A stretch of DNA of 64,000 nt from Clostridia bacterium. Its GTDB lineage: Bacteria; Bacillota; Clostridia; Christensenellales; Aristaeellaceae. The DNA lies in the NCBI GenBank assembly GCA_017464305.1, contig JAFUDS010000024.1, positions 215,041 through 279,040 on the forward strand, written 5' to 3'. Positions 25,145 to 35,258 of this stretch are shown one piece after another (positions within the stretch are counted from its first letter, which is position 1; every line of letters begins with the position of its first letter). Position numbers and translations under genes: made by a program. The notes below the pieces were generated by a model. The model searched no databases. It had not been told where the DNA came from and saw only the letters and a program-made list of their open reading frames with translations.

Positions 25145-27163
25145 ATGAGCAGCGACGGGGAAGCGAGAGCGGATCGCAGCCGAATTCGGGGTTCGATCAA
25201 TCTTCGAATTCTTTTTCAGGCCCTGGTGACCTATGTGGGCGTTTCTTACCAGTTGGAATTAAATTCCATGATTGATTATTGGGGCCTGCAGGGGTTCACA
25301 GCGGTACGCTGGAACCTGGGCATGTCCTTTGATCCCTTCTCGCTGGCGCACTTTCTGCTTCTCCCGGGACTGTATCTGTTGTACGCGGCCATTTTCAGTG
25401 CCTGGGATAAGGCGGGAGAAAAAACCTGGAATGTCCAGCGGGCCGGAAGGCTGGGGCCCCGAGCGGGGCTGACCGTGCAGCTTCCGGCGGCTATGTTCGC
25501 GGCCATGATGGTGCTGGGGTGGTCCTTCGCCAAATATAATTCCTGGGTTCAGGTGTTAACCCTTCGGCATGGGCAGCTGATCAAAAGCCTGATTGTATTC
25601 TGGGGCTACGATCTGCTGTTCCGCTATGTGATTCAGTATCTGTACCTGAAGCTTTCCTTGGGCTTTTCGGGCCTGGCCGCCTTTCCCTCTCGAAAATGGC
25701 GGCTCTGGGGATGGTATGAAAGCAAGCTGCGGCGGGCCCCATTTCGAACCGTGGCACTGACGCTGCTGATCCTGTATCTTCCGCTGATGCTAATCTCCTA
25801 TCCCGGGCTTATCGTTTCCGACACCGTGGGACAAACCCTCATTGGCTTTCCTGCCCTGGCGGAGACCGAGGCCGGGCTGATGAGCAAGCCTGGCTGGTAT
25901 CTGAATAACCATCATCCCGTAGCCCATACCATGTTGATTCACCTGTGCCTGGTGGTGGGGCAGCTGATGCTGCATTCCTGGAACGCGGGGTACTATCTTT
26001 ACACATGGCTGCAGGCTCTGGCCTTCATTAGTACGGTGGCATTTCTGGTTCGGGAATATATCCGGAAATATGGCATTCCTACCTGGTATGTGGTGGGGTT
26101 GGTGGCATATATCTTCGTCAGCCCCCTGATTCATAATTACTTCATTATGAATACGAAGGATGTATTTTATAGCCTGTTTCTGCTGCTGACCATGTATTTC
26201 TGGTACCAGCTATTGACCACCGGCGGAACAAAGAATCTGCTGCTTTTGCTCCTTTTTGGGGCGGGAACGATCCTCTTCCGAAACGAAGGGCAGTATGTGC
26301 TCATGCTCTCCGCCATAGGCAGCCTCTTCCTGAATCGGGAAAGGCGGAAACAGTTTGCCCTGGTGCTGCTGGCGGTGGTGGTGTTTTCGGTGGGCTATTT
26401 TCATCTGCTGTTTCCAGCTCTGGGAATCGTTCCGGGCAGCCGGCGGGAGATGCTGTCCATCCCTTTCCAGCAAACGGCCCGCTATCTGACGGATCATGGC
26501 GATCAGGTAACGGCAGCGGAACGGGAGACCATCGACGCAGTACTGATTTATGAACAAATTTCGGAAAGCTACGATCCGGAGCTTTCGGACCCCGTAAAGG
26601 ATCTGTATCGGGAGGAGGCAACTTCGGGAGAAGTGATCCGATATATGATCACCTGGGCGAAAATGGGCGTGAAGCATCCGAGCACTTATCTCTCCGCTTT
26701 TTTAAACAATAAATTTGATTACTTTTATCCGGATCACGAACTATTGTCCTTCGAATCCTATAAGCGAACCAGCTTCCTGTTTTCCTGGATTACAGAGTTG
26801 GCGGAAAAGGTGGGGGTCGCCCCGGCTCAGCCGGTGCGGCTGAAACGGTTACGTGATCTTTCGGACGATGTTTGGGGCTGGCTGAGGGAATCCACACCCC
26901 TATCCTTGCTGGTTAGCACCTCGCTGTATCCCTGGCTGGTGATTCTACTTTTTTGCTACAGCCTTCGGAAGCGGGATCGCCGGATGATTTCCCTATGCCT
27001 GATTCCCGTGATTGTGCTGCTGGTTTGCATGACGGGACCCACAAACGGAAACTACAGCCGATACACCTTTCCCCTGGCGCTGGCCTTGCCTTTCTTTGGC
27101 CCTGTGGTTCATCCCCTGGCTTCCGGCGATGCTTGCGGAAAGCAGGAAAGAGGAGTATCATGA
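25145..27163 (+). CDS. DUF6020 family membrane protein
   Basis: A 672-residue protein with about 14 hydrophobic segments. The core SYPGLIVSDTVGQTLIGFP, NNHHPVAHTMLIH, NEGQYVLMLSAIGSLF and the loop IDAVLIYEQISESYDPELSDPVKDLY are, from memory of the family, characteristic of DUF6020, membrane proteins common in surface-glycan clusters of Firmicutes. The layout resembles GT-C glycosyltransferases, but no activity is proven. ATG 25145 follows GGGAAAGGAGCAG by about eight bases. It lies 86 bases after the GtrII gene on the same strand. Confidence 0.75.
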   Translation: MSSDGEARADRSRIRGSINLRILFQALVTYVGVSYQLELNSMIDYWGLQGFTAVRWNLGMSFDPFSLAHFLLLPGLYLLYAAIFSAWDKAGEKTWNVQRAGRLGPRAGLTVQLPAAMFAAMMVLGWSFAKYNSWVQVLTLRHGQLIKSLIVFWGYDLLFRYVIQYLYLKLSLGFSGLAAFPSRKWRLWGWYESKLRRAPFRTVALTLLILYLPLMLISYPGLIVSDTVGQTLIGFPALAETEAGLMSKPGWYLNNHHPVAHTMLIHLCLVVGQLMLHSWNAGYYLYTWLQALAFISTVAFLVREYIRKYGIPTWYVVGLVAYIFVSPLIHNYFIMNTKDVFYSLFLLLTMYFWYQLLTTGGTKNLLLLLLFGAGTILFRNEGQYVLMLSAIGSLFLNRERRKQFALVLLAVVVFSVGYFHLLFPALGIVPGSRREMLSIPFQQTARYLTDHGDQVTAAERETIDAVLIYEQISESYDPELSDPVKDLYREEATSGEVIRYMITWAKMGVKHPSTYLSAFLNNKFDYFYPDHELLSFESYKRTSFLFSWITELAEKVGVAPAQPVRLKRLRDLSDDVWGWLRESTPLSLLVSTSLYPWLVILLFCYSLRKRDRRMISLCLIPVIVLLVCMTGPTNGNYSRYTFPLALALPFFGPVVHPLASGDACGKQERGVS

Positions 27164-27194
27164 ATTTGTAGAAGAAGAAGGAGGCGTCGGACGG

Positions 27195-28634
27195 GTGAAG
27201 AGGCTGATTTCCCTGATGATGGTGCTGTGTATGCTCGTGGGCTTCTGCCCCGCGGGGGCGGAGAAAGTGGACGAGGAGATCTCCGCCCAGGTGGAATCCA
27301 GTCTGGGGGCTGCGGAGGCGGCGGAGGAAGAAATCAGGATGATTCCCGGCGAGGGGTATTCCTTTGATTTCACCCTGCGGCTGCATCCGGAGGCCTTTTC
27401 CGCGAAGCTCCAGGCGCGGATGACGGGCTATGTGGACCTGTTGCAGGCTTTGCGGTTTCAGGGCACGTTTGTCCGGGCGCTGGAGGAAGAAGTCTTTGAG
27501 TTAAAGCTTTCGGTGATTCCGGTGAACTATACGGCAGGCACGGTCGAGGTGCGCCTCTTGGGCACGGAGGAACAGATATTTCTGAAGTCCAGCCTGTTTG
27601 GAGACCAGATGATCCTGCTCAACTGCTACTCCATGCTGGCCTTCTGTTCAAAGATGTCCGAGCATTTGGGGATCCCCCTGCAGTATGTGGCCTTGGCTTA
27701 TCCCTACAGCTGGAAATATGCGATGCATCTGATCATCGAAAATCTGCAATTCGTCCTGGACACAGAGGATGAAAACGGCGTGATTCCGGAGATGTGGGTG
27801 AGGTATCTTTACGATTGTCTGCAATTCCGACTCAACGAGGATGAGCTGTTCCTGACGCTGGTGGATGCCCTTTGTAAAAACAAGGAGGTGGAGGAATCCT
27901 TCCGGGCGATTGTGCAGGCGGTTCCGGAATACGTCCTGGAGCAGGTTTTCCAGGAGCAGGAATTCCAAATTGTTCGGGAAAATGGCACCACCACCTGGCG
28001 CACCGCCAGTGGGGATATTTATACGGAAACCATTACGGACCAGGGCGTGACGGAGAGAGTGAGCCTGCCCTGGATGAAGATTGGCTATTTGCCGGTGTAT
28101 TCCCTGGAAACATTCCGCGAGAACGACAGCGTATCCGGGCATTTGCGGGCCCAGCTGCTGGGGGAAGGGCAGCTGCAGAATATTGTGAACCTGGAAGCCT
28201 CCCTGGTTTCCTTGCCCGAAACCTGGCCCGTGGATTGTTACTCCCTGTTGAGCGTAAACCTGACGGGGGGCCTGCTGCCCAACGTGGGGGTGGCCTGCAT
28301 TCTGTCGGGGGAGCGGAATGGTCATGTAAAAATCGAGCTGCGGAAGCCCACGGTGGAGATGGAGATCGGGGCGGTGATGCTGACCCTGGAAGGGGAGCTG
28401 CTGCCCTTGGAGGGAAACGTGCAGTTGGAAGACACCTCCCTGGCTTGGGTAGAGAAGGCGCTGGACCTGTTCGTTTCCAATGATGTAAAAATAAACGCAT
28501 TTCTGCCCGATCTGGTTCGGCCCTTAACCCGGGGAGTGATGCAATTTTTGATCGGGATTCCGACCTCCGCCTGCCAGACGCTGATGGATGACATGACAGA
28601 GCTGGGAATCTTTGAAGTGCTGATGGGCGAGTAA
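27195..28634 (+). CDS. Secreted protein of unknown function in the glycan locus
   Basis: A 479-residue protein. Residues 1-22 are a signal peptide (basic KR, hydrophobic LISLMMVLCMLVGFC, then PAGAEK). The mature protein has no further membrane segment and alternates beta-like stretches; cysteines are few and no enzyme motif is apparent. I do not recognise the family. The start is GTG 27195, after AGGAGGCG; it is 31 bases past the DUF6020 stop and 12 bases before the GtrA start, so it belongs to the operon. As the only soluble exported protein among membrane glycosyltransferases, it could be the glycosylated substrate or an assembly factor. That is inference. Confidence 0.7.
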   Translation: MKRLISLMMVLCMLVGFCPAGAEKVDEEISAQVESSLGAAEAAEEEIRMIPGEGYSFDFTLRLHPEAFSAKLQARMTGYVDLLQALRFQGTFVRALEEEVFELKLSVIPVNYTAGTVEVRLLGTEEQIFLKSSLFGDQMILLNCYSMLAFCSKMSEHLGIPLQYVALAYPYSWKYAMHLIIENLQFVLDTEDENGVIPEMWVRYLYDCLQFRLNEDELFLTLVDALCKNKEVEESFRAIVQAVPEYVLEQVFQEQEFQIVRENGTTTWRTASGDIYTETITDQGVTERVSLPWMKIGYLPVYSLETFRENDSVSGHLRAQLLGEGQLQNIVNLEASLVSLPETWPVDCYSLLSVNLTGGLLPNVGVACILSGERNGHVKIELRKPTVEMEIGAVMLTLEGELLPLEGNVQLEDTSLAWVEKALDLFVSNDVKINAFLPDLVRPLTRGVMQFLIGIPTSACQTLMDDMTELGIFEVLMGE

Positions 28635-28646
28635 GGGGTTGTTGGA

Positions 28647-29081
28647 TTGAAAGCTTTATGGAAGAAATGCCTGGCCATTTACAGCGCATATCGGGAACAG
28701 ATCAATTATCTGATTGTGGGCGGGCTGACCACGGTGGTCAGCCTGGCGGTATACTGGCTTTGCACGGCAACCTTTCTGAATCCGGAAAACTCGCTGCAGC
28801 TGCAGGCGGCCAACGTCATTTCCTGGATTTGCGCGGTGACCTTTGCTTATTTCACCAATCGGCGCTATGTCTTCTTCAGCCAGGAGCAGAACAGGTTGAA
28901 GGAGGCGGGGAAGTTTGTGCTTTCCCGGGTCACCACGCTGCTGATGGAGATGGGAATCATGTGGCTGGCGGTGACTGCCCTGGGGATCAATGACCGAATC
29001 GTCAAGCTGGTGGCCCAGGTCATCATCATCATTGCGAATTATGTGTTCAGCAAGCTGCTGGTGTTTCGGAAAAAGAAATGA
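28647..29081 (+). CDS. GtrA-family membrane protein (second copy)
   Basis: A 144-residue four-helix GtrA protein: INYLIVGGLTTVVSLAVYWL, NVISWICAVTFAYFTNRRYVF and a last helix IIIIANYVFSKLLVFRKK. Presumed flippase for polyprenyl-phosphate sugars. The start is TTG 28647; AAGGGG lies about nine bases upstream. It begins 12 bases after the secreted-protein gene. It is clearly a different subfamily from the copy at 21920, which suggests that two different lipid-linked sugars are handled in this locus. Confidence 0.88.
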   Translation: MKALWKKCLAIYSAYREQINYLIVGGLTTVVSLAVYWLCTATFLNPENSLQLQAANVISWICAVTFAYFTNRRYVFFSQEQNRLKEAGKFVLSRVTTLLMEMGIMWLAVTALGINDRIVKLVAQVIIIIANYVFSKLLVFRKKK

Positions 29082-29132
29082 ATTTGAAATGGCGCCGAAG
29101 GGAAGGGATCATCCCATAGGAGAAAGGGAATC

Positions 29133-31352
29133 ATGGGCAGACGAAAAGGATTGACAGTGACGGTGGCCTGCGCTGCGCTCATCGGTCTGCTCACCTTTGG
29201 ATGGGCGATCTGGCGGAGCGAAGGATTCTTTACGCTGGTGGCGGACTTTAACGAGCAGCAGCTTCCCTTCGCGGCGGCGGCCTGGGAAGGCATTCATTCC
29301 GGTGCCTCCTGGCTATGGGGCGTGGATTTAGGCGCGTCCCTGGTGACGACATTTAGCTTCTATAACCTGGGCAGCCCCTTTTTTTGGATCACGCTGCTTT
29401 TCCCCAAGGAGAGCTTTCCCGCGCTGGTGGGGGGCTTATTCATTCTGAAGTATATGACGGCCGCCGCGACGAGCTATGCGTATCTGCGGCGGCTGACCCG
29501 GAATGATACCGCGATGATCGGCGCGCTGCTGTACACTTTCTCCGGATTCCAGGCGACGAATCTGATGTTTTATCATTTCCACGATGTGGTGGCTTTCTTT
29601 CCCTTGCTGCTGGTGGGCCTGGAGGATTACTTGACGGAGGATCGAAAGTCCGGCTTTATTTTCGCGGCGTTTTTGAATTGCCTGGTCAATTATTTCTTCT
29701 TCCTGCAGGAAACGGTTTTTTTGATGCTGTATTTCGTTTTTCGCCTGTGGGGCAGGACGGATCTGCGTAAGGCAGGCAGAAAGGCGATGGGATGCCTGCT
29801 CTGCGGGGCATGGGGTGTCTGCATGGCAGGCATCCTGTTTTTGCCCAGCATGATTTATGTCGCAGGTAGTGAAAGAAGCGGCATCAGCCTGTCCCTTTCT
29901 AAAATCCTTTATTCGCCGGCGGACCTGCTGCACATTCTGAAGGGGATTTTACTGCCGGGGGACACGATGGAGAGCCTGTCGGCGGTGCAGCAGTATAATT
30001 TCGATTCCACCTCCGCTTATCTGCCGCTTTTTGGCGTCGCGCTGGCTTTGGCGTATGTGCTGCGCAAAAGAGATGGCCTGGGAAGGCTGCTGCTTTTGCT
30101 GGCGGTGCTGTCCTTTTTCCCGCTGGGAAATGGCCTCTTTCTGCTGCTGACGGGAGTTTATCAGCGCTGGTGGTTCATGTGGACGCTGATGATGGCCCTG
30201 GCGACGGCGAAGGTGCTGGAGCGGCCGGAGGATTATCCAGTTCGGCGGGGGATCTGGATCGAACTGGGATTGATGGCCCTTTTTACAGCGGCCCTGTGGC
30301 TGCTGGCGCATCGGGAGGAGAGCGGAATTCACATTTACGATGGCCTTCGCCTCCGGCTGCAGCTGGGCATAGGCGCCCTGGGGGCGCTCCTGCTGCTATT
30401 GCTACTTCGGCGACAGCCCTCCAAATGGCTGCTGCTGGGGCTGACATGCGTCTTTTGTGCGGGCACAACCGGGATGACCCTGTATGCCTATCGGACCCAG
30501 GAGTGGTCGGCGGAAAAGGTGCGGCAGGATTATGAGGTGGGCCTGCAATTAGAGACGCCGGACCCGCAGTACCGCTTCGCCTCGGCGGAGAATTTGCTGA
30601 TGATGACGGGGAATGCCGGAGGATACGGTGCCTTCTCCTCCACAGCGGAGAATGGCAGCTATCGATTCAATCAGCTGATGGATTGCTACTTTGTCAGCAA
30701 CACCAGCGGGCGAATTCTGCCCTGGCTGCCGGAGCTGCTGGGGGCGAAGTACGAAGTGCAGGAGGGCGCTTCCCAGGAGGGAAGAGAATATTCTATTGCA
30801 GAGCGAGATGCCTGCCCCATCGGCTTTGCGGTGGACTGGTGGGTTCGGGAGCAGGATTTGCGGGCTCTTCCCCGGGAGGAGCGGCCGGTGGTGCTGATGA
30901 ATGCCTTTGTGGCCGGAGAGGGAGAGGAAGCCTCTCTGCTGGAGAAGAACACACCCAGGATGCAGACCGCGGAGTTCTCGGAACTCGACCCCGAGGAGAG
31001 CATTCGCCGGACGGTGGAAAACGCCGTGGCGGATTTTGAACGGACGGGGGATGGATTTCGCTGCCGCACGGCCTGGGATCAGGCGCGGTATGTTTATTTC
31101 ACCGTGCCCTATGATCAGGGCTGGACGGCGCGGGTGGATGGCGAAAAGCAGCAGATTCTGGATTCCGGCGGGATGATGGTCCTTTCCGTGCCGGCGGGGG
31201 AGCACAGCGTTACCTTTAATTATCAAACCCCGGGCTTCAGGGCCGGGATGGCGCTGTCTGCGGCGGGTTCGCTGCTCTTTGTGCTCCTTTTGCTGCAGGA
31301 GCGGCGGTGGAGAAATGGCCTGCGGGGCCAAGCCCAGGGAGGGGAAGGATAA
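29133..31352 (+). CDS. YfhO family membrane protein
   Basis: A 739-residue YfhO (PF09586) protein with about 12 membrane helices and a soluble C-terminal half. YfhO-type proteins are GT-C-like enzymes, in some Firmicutes needed to glycosylate lipoteichoic acid. The first loop has VADFNEQQLPF and the C-terminus has the diagnostic VYFTVPYDQGWTARVDG and VPAGEHSVTFNYQTPGFRAG. ATG 29133 follows GGAGAAAGGG. Its TAA shares one base with the next start (TAATG). Sugar and acceptor unknown. Confidence 0.9.
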   Translation: MGRRKGLTVTVACAALIGLLTFGWAIWRSEGFFTLVADFNEQQLPFAAAAWEGIHSGASWLWGVDLGASLVTTFSFYNLGSPFFWITLLFPKESFPALVGGLFILKYMTAAATSYAYLRRLTRNDTAMIGALLYTFSGFQATNLMFYHFHDVVAFFPLLLVGLEDYLTEDRKSGFIFAAFLNCLVNYFFFLQETVFLMLYFVFRLWGRTDLRKAGRKAMGCLLCGAWGVCMAGILFLPSMIYVAGSERSGISLSLSKILYSPADLLHILKGILLPGDTMESLSAVQQYNFDSTSAYLPLFGVALALAYVLRKRDGLGRLLLLLAVLSFFPLGNGLFLLLTGVYQRWWFMWTLMMALATAKVLERPEDYPVRRGIWIELGLMALFTAALWLLAHREESGIHIYDGLRLRLQLGIGALGALLLLLLLRRQPSKWLLLGLTCVFCAGTTGMTLYAYRTQEWSAEKVRQDYEVGLQLETPDPQYRFASAENLLMMTGNAGGYGAFSSTAENGSYRFNQLMDCYFVSNTSGRILPWLPELLGAKYEVQEGASQEGREYSIAERDACPIGFAVDWWVREQDLRALPREERPVVLMNAFVAGEGEEASLLEKNTPRMQTAEFSELDPEESIRRTVENAVADFERTGDGFRCRTAWDQARYVYFTVPYDQGWTARVDGEKQQILDSGGMMVLSVPAGEHSVTFNYQTPGFRAGMALSAAGSLLFVLLLLQERRWRNGLRGQAQGGEG

Positions 31353-32485
31353 TGGCGCAGAGGCAAACCGATGGGGCGAAAAAGCCGGCGGTACGGGAGT
31401 CCAATTTCGAGCTGCTGCGGATTTTGGCCATGATTCTGATCGTGGCGGGCCATTTTGGCTCCCACAGCGGATATGAATTTCCCCAGGGGCAGCTCAGCGG
31501 AAACCGGCTTTGGGTGGAGCTGTTTGAAATTGGCGGAAACATCAGCGTAAATGTGTTCGTCCTCCTATCCGGATATTTCCGGATGGAATCGAAGGGGCGC
31601 AAGACGGAAAAGCTGATTCAGCTATGGCTGCAGCTAATCTTTTATTCCATGGCGATTTATTTTGCCTTCGTGGCCATGGGGCGGGCACCGCTATCCTTTG
31701 GGGAGATCATTCGGCGGGTGCTGCCCGTTTCCTTCATGCAGTGGTGGTTCGCCAGCACCTATTTTGTGCTGGCGCTGCTTTCGCCCTATCTCAACCGGCT
31801 ATTGAGGTCCCTCTCCCGAAGGCAGTACCAGGGGCTGTTGGCACTGGTCTTGCTTTGCTGGAGCGTGATGCCGACGCTGACGGGCCAAGCCTTCGAGGGC
31901 AACCATCTGCTGTGGTTTATGAGCCTCTATGCCCTGGGCGGGTATCTCAGGCGCTATGGCCTGCAGACACGCCTCTCTGCGGGAAAGTGGATCGCCCTGT
32001 CGGGGGGCTGCGTGGCCCTGACCTATCTTTCGGTGCTGGTCTTGACGGGACTGGGCGCCCGGTCGGACTATCTGGAGAAAAACCGGTTCTATTTCTATGA
32101 AATTCAAAGGGTGCCGCTGCTGATGATTTCGGTGCTGCTGTTCGTGGGATTCAGTCGCCTGCGGGTCAAACCCAGCCCCGTAATCAATACCATTGCCTCC
32201 GCCATGTTTGGGGTTTATCTGATCCATGACCATTCCTATGTTCGCTATTTTCTCTGGCTGGATCTGTTCCATAACATGGATCATGGGGCGGATCCTACGC
32301 TCTTCCTTCGGTTCCTGGGAGAGGTAAGCGTGGTGCTGGTGGTGTGTACCCTGATTGAGCTGGCGCGACAGCATTTGCTGGAGAAACGGTATATGCTCTT
32401 GGTGGGGCGGATGGCTGGTGCCATTGACCGAAAGTGGAACCGAGTGTTTGAGGAAGAAACGGAAGAGGGGAGGCGAGGCGCGTGA
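31352..32485 (+). CDS. Acyltransferase family 3 membrane protein
   Basis: A 377-residue acyltransferase-3 (PF01757) protein with ten helices. The N-terminal NFELLRILAMILIVAGHFG contains the family's catalytic-type histidine. Such enzymes O-acetylate (or otherwise acylate) surface polysaccharides. ATG 31352 overlaps the YfhO stop by one base (TAATG) with GGGGAAGG upstream; its own end overlaps the next gene by four bases (GTGA). Hence it is tightly coupled to both neighbours and probably modifies the same polymer. Confidence 0.9.
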   Translation: MAQRQTDGAKKPAVRESNFELLRILAMILIVAGHFGSHSGYEFPQGQLSGNRLWVELFEIGGNISVNVFVLLSGYFRMESKGRKTEKLIQLWLQLIFYSMAIYFAFVAMGRAPLSFGEIIRRVLPVSFMQWWFASTYFVLALLSPYLNRLLRSLSRRQYQGLLALVLLCWSVMPTLTGQAFEGNHLLWFMSLYALGGYLRRYGLQTRLSAGKWIALSGGCVALTYLSVLVLTGLGARSDYLEKNRFYFYEIQRVPLLMISVLLFVGFSRLRVKPSPVINTIASAMFGVYLIHDHSYVRYFLWLDLFHNMDHGADPTLFLRFLGEVSVVLVVCTLIELARQHLLEKRYMLLVGRMAGAIDRKWNRVFEEETEEGRRGA

Positions 32486-33687
32486 CCCAGGCGGAGAAAA
32501 GGTTTTGGGACTTTCTCCTTCGGCACCGGTGGAAGCTGTTTGTGGTCGTATCCACGCTGCTCTCCCTGTACGCTCGCTTCGGGCTACGAACGATTGTCAG
32601 CGGGGACATGCAGAACTGCCTGCTGCCCTGGTACGAGGGGATGCGATGGGAAGGTCTGGGAGCACTATCCCAGCAGGTCGGGAATTACAACATTCCCTAC
32701 CAGACGGTGATCGCCCTGATGACCTATCTGCCGATTCTTCCCATCTATGCTTACAAGGGCTTATCCATCCTGTTTGATTATCTGATGGCCATCGCGGTGG
32801 CCGTGGGGGTCCGGGACCTGACAGGGAGCAAGGCTAAGGCTGCCGCGGCCTATGTAGCGACGATCATGCTGCCTGCGGTGCTGATGAATTCCGCCGCCTG
32901 GGGGCAGTGCGACTCCATTTTTACCTGCTTTATGGTGGCTGCCTTTGTGCTGCTGATACGGGAAAAACCGGTGGCCGCTTTCTTGGCCTATGGCTGCTCC
33001 TTTGCCTTCAAGCTGCAGGCGCTGTTTTTCCTGCCCTTTCTGCTGTTTTATTACGTTTGGAGCAAAAGGATTTCCCTCTGGCATTTTCTGCTGGCGCTGG
33101 TGCCCATCGTGGTGTTCAGCCTGGGGGCCTTGCTGCAGGGGCGGCCCCTGAGTGCGCTGTTCTCCGTGTATCGGGATCAGGTGGTGGTGGAGGATCCCCG
33201 CATCGCCTGGAATTACCCCTCCTTCTGGCTGCTGCTGGTAAAAAACATCCCCTCCGATGGCTCGGATCGCTATCAGGAGCTGCATGTGCTGTGCCTGGCG
33301 GTGACGGTGATGCTGTTGGGAGGCATCATGCTATGGGCCATTCAAAGGAAAAAGCTGGAGAGAAATACCCTGCTGCTGATGGCCATCTGGATGCTGTATA
33401 CCTGTGTGTTTTTCCTGCCGGCCATGCATGACCGGTATGCCTATCCTGTGGTGATCTTTACCCTGATGGCCTGCTTCGTGGAGCCGAAGCTGCTGCCGGT
33501 GGCCCTGGGGCAGCTGGTGCTGGAAACCGAGATGTATGGCAGCGGCCTCCTCTTTAAGGTGCCGCTGCCCTGGGAGGGAATGACGCTGATCAACCTGGCC
33601 TGCTATCTGGGCGTGGCCTATGTGGCGGCCCGGGCTATCGGCGGCGCTGAAATGAGGATGACGGCGGGAAAGGCGGAGAGAGGATGA
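32482..33687 (+). CDS. GT-C-like membrane glycosyltransferase (pair member 1)
   Basis: A 401-residue membrane protein with nine or ten helices, resembling GT-C mannosyltransferases. Stretches shared with the protein at 35259: LSLYARFGLRTIVSGDM (first loop, acidic), QQVGNYNIPYQT, MNSAAWGQCDSIFT, FAFKLQALFFLPFLLFYYVW and FFLPAMHDRYAYPV. The WGQCDSI and HDRY motifs point to a lipid-linked sugar donor family. The GTG start at 32482 overlaps the previous stop (GTGA). The next start overlaps its own stop (ATGA). Donor sugar not known. Confidence 0.8.
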   Translation: MTQAEKRFWDFLLRHRWKLFVVVSTLLSLYARFGLRTIVSGDMQNCLLPWYEGMRWEGLGALSQQVGNYNIPYQTVIALMTYLPILPIYAYKGLSILFDYLMAIAVAVGVRDLTGSKAKAAAAYVATIMLPAVLMNSAAWGQCDSIFTCFMVAAFVLLIREKPVAAFLAYGCSFAFKLQALFFLPFLLFYYVWSKRISLWHFLLALVPIVVFSLGALLQGRPLSALFSVYRDQVVVEDPRIAWNYPSFWLLLVKNIPSDGSDRYQELHVLCLAVTVMLLGGIMLWAIQRKKLERNTLLLMAIWMLYTCVFFLPAMHDRYAYPVVIFTLMACFVEPKLLPVALGQLVLETEMYGSGLLFKVPLPWEGMTLINLACYLGVAYVAARAIGGAEMRMTAGKAERG

Positions 33688-35213
33688 GGAAGAATGCGCG
33701 CTTTTTCCGGCGGGAGAAGAGCTGGATCTGGGCGGCGGGACTGCTCTGCCTGGGGCTGGCGCTGCGCCTGCTTTTCCTGGAAAAGCTGCCCTATGGGCTG
33801 AATCAGGATGAGGCCTCCGCGGGCTATGACGCCTGGGCATTGCTGCAGGCGGGGATCGATCGAAATGGGAAAAGCTGGCCAGTGCTGTTCTTTTCCTGGG
33901 GCAGCGGGCAGAATGTGCTGATGAGCTATCTGGCCATGCCCTTCATCGCGCTGTGGGGGCTGCGGCCCCTCAGCCTTCGGCTGCCCAATGCCATTGCGGG
34001 CTGCGTGACCCTCTGGGGCATGTGGCGGTTGGCCCGGAAGGTCCGGGGGGAGAAGTTTGGCCTGTGGGCCCTGGGGCTGCTGGCCATCAATCCCTGGCAT
34101 ATCATGGCCAGCCGCTGGGGCCTGGAAAGCAATTTGCTGCCGGCGCTGCTGATGGGAGCCTGCTTCTTTCTGTCCCGGGCGGAGGAAAAGCCCAAGGCGC
34201 TCTTCGGCGTGGCGGTTTGCCTGGGGCTGGCGCCCTATGCCTATGGCACGGCCTTCTTTTTCCTGCCGCCCTTTCTGCTGTGGAGCGTGATTCGGCTGCG
34301 GAAATCCCTTCGGCCGGGAGTGACGGTGCTGTCCCTCCTGCTGTTTTCGCTGCTGATTTTCCCCATCGCCTATTGTCAGGCGCTGAATATCCTGGGGGGC
34401 GAGGAAAAGCGCCTCCTGGGAATGACGCTGCCCCGGCTGGTGGACGCCAGACAGAATGCCACCAGCATTTTAGGCGGCGGAGGGCTGGGCGCGGTTCGGA
34501 AGAATGTGCTCACCTTCCTGGAAATCCTGCACAATGGGGATGACCAGGTGGAGTACAACGCGCTGCCCTTCTGGCAGGGGGGAATTCTTTATTTCTTCGG
34601 GTTGCCCCTGGCAGTGCTGGGCGTCATTCGATCGATCCAGGAGCGGGGGAAACGGCCCGGGGAATGGCCCATGCTGGGCTGGCTGGGCTGCGCGGCGCTG
34701 TGCAGCGCGCTGATCGATGGCAACATCAATCGGCTGAACATGGTTTGGATTCCGATGATCTATTATTCCGCTCTTGGGGGCTTCTGGCTGATGGATCAGC
34801 TGCAGCTTCGGCGGGCGCTGCCCCTGGCGGTGGCGGTGCTGTCCTTCCTGTATTTTGGATATAATTATTCCGCCCGGTTTGCATCCCCCGGCCATTATAA
34901 ATATTTTCCGGGCCTGGGGGAGGCGATTTCCCGGGCGGAGGAGCTTTCGCCGGAAACGGTGTATATTACCTCCCAGGTGAGACAGCCGTACATTTTTGCC
35001 CTGTTCTATACCACGCCCGCCCCGGAGCGCTTTGTGGAAAGCGCGGTCTTTCAGACTGATCTGGAAACGGGCATGCAGACGGTGGATCGGATGGAAGGCT
35101 TCGAGTTTGCGGAGATGGAGCGGGCGGATCTGTGGATCCTGACGGAGGGGGAAGCCCAGGAGCAGCAGCGGGAGATTCTGGACACCTTTGGCCTCTACGC
35201 GGTTTGCAGATAA
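33684..35213 (+). CDS. GT39/PMT-type membrane glycosyltransferase
   Basis: A 509-residue protein of the dolichyl-phosphate-mannose protein mannosyltransferase (PMT_2/GT39) type. The first extracytoplasmic loop has PYGLNQDEASAGYDAWALLQ with the catalytic Asp-Glu pair, followed by the usual helices and a soluble C-terminal region of about 100 residues after FASPGHYKYFPGL. Members move a sugar from polyprenyl phosphate to proteins, lipids or polymers. ATG 33684 overlaps the previous stop (ATGA). It lies between the two copies of the WGQCDSI family, so the three form a unit. Confidence 0.85.
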   Translation: MRKNARFFRREKSWIWAAGLLCLGLALRLLFLEKLPYGLNQDEASAGYDAWALLQAGIDRNGKSWPVLFFSWGSGQNVLMSYLAMPFIALWGLRPLSLRLPNAIAGCVTLWGMWRLARKVRGEKFGLWALGLLAINPWHIMASRWGLESNLLPALLMGACFFLSRAEEKPKALFGVAVCLGLAPYAYGTAFFFLPPFLLWSVIRLRKSLRPGVTVLSLLLFSLLIFPIAYCQALNILGGEEKRLLGMTLPRLVDARQNATSILGGGGLGAVRKNVLTFLEILHNGDDQVEYNALPFWQGGILYFFGLPLAVLGVIRSIQERGKRPGEWPMLGWLGCAALCSALIDGNINRLNMVWIPMIYYSALGGFWLMDQLQLRRALPLAVAVLSFLYFGYNYSARFASPGHYKYFPGLGEAISRAEELSPETVYITSQVRQPYIFALFYTTPAPERFVESAVFQTDLETGMQTVDRMEGFEFAEMERADLWILTEGEAQEQQREILDTFGLYAVCR

Positions 35214-35258
35214 AAACGCGAAAATAGAGAGAACCCGCGGCAGAAAGAGAGCTATGCG

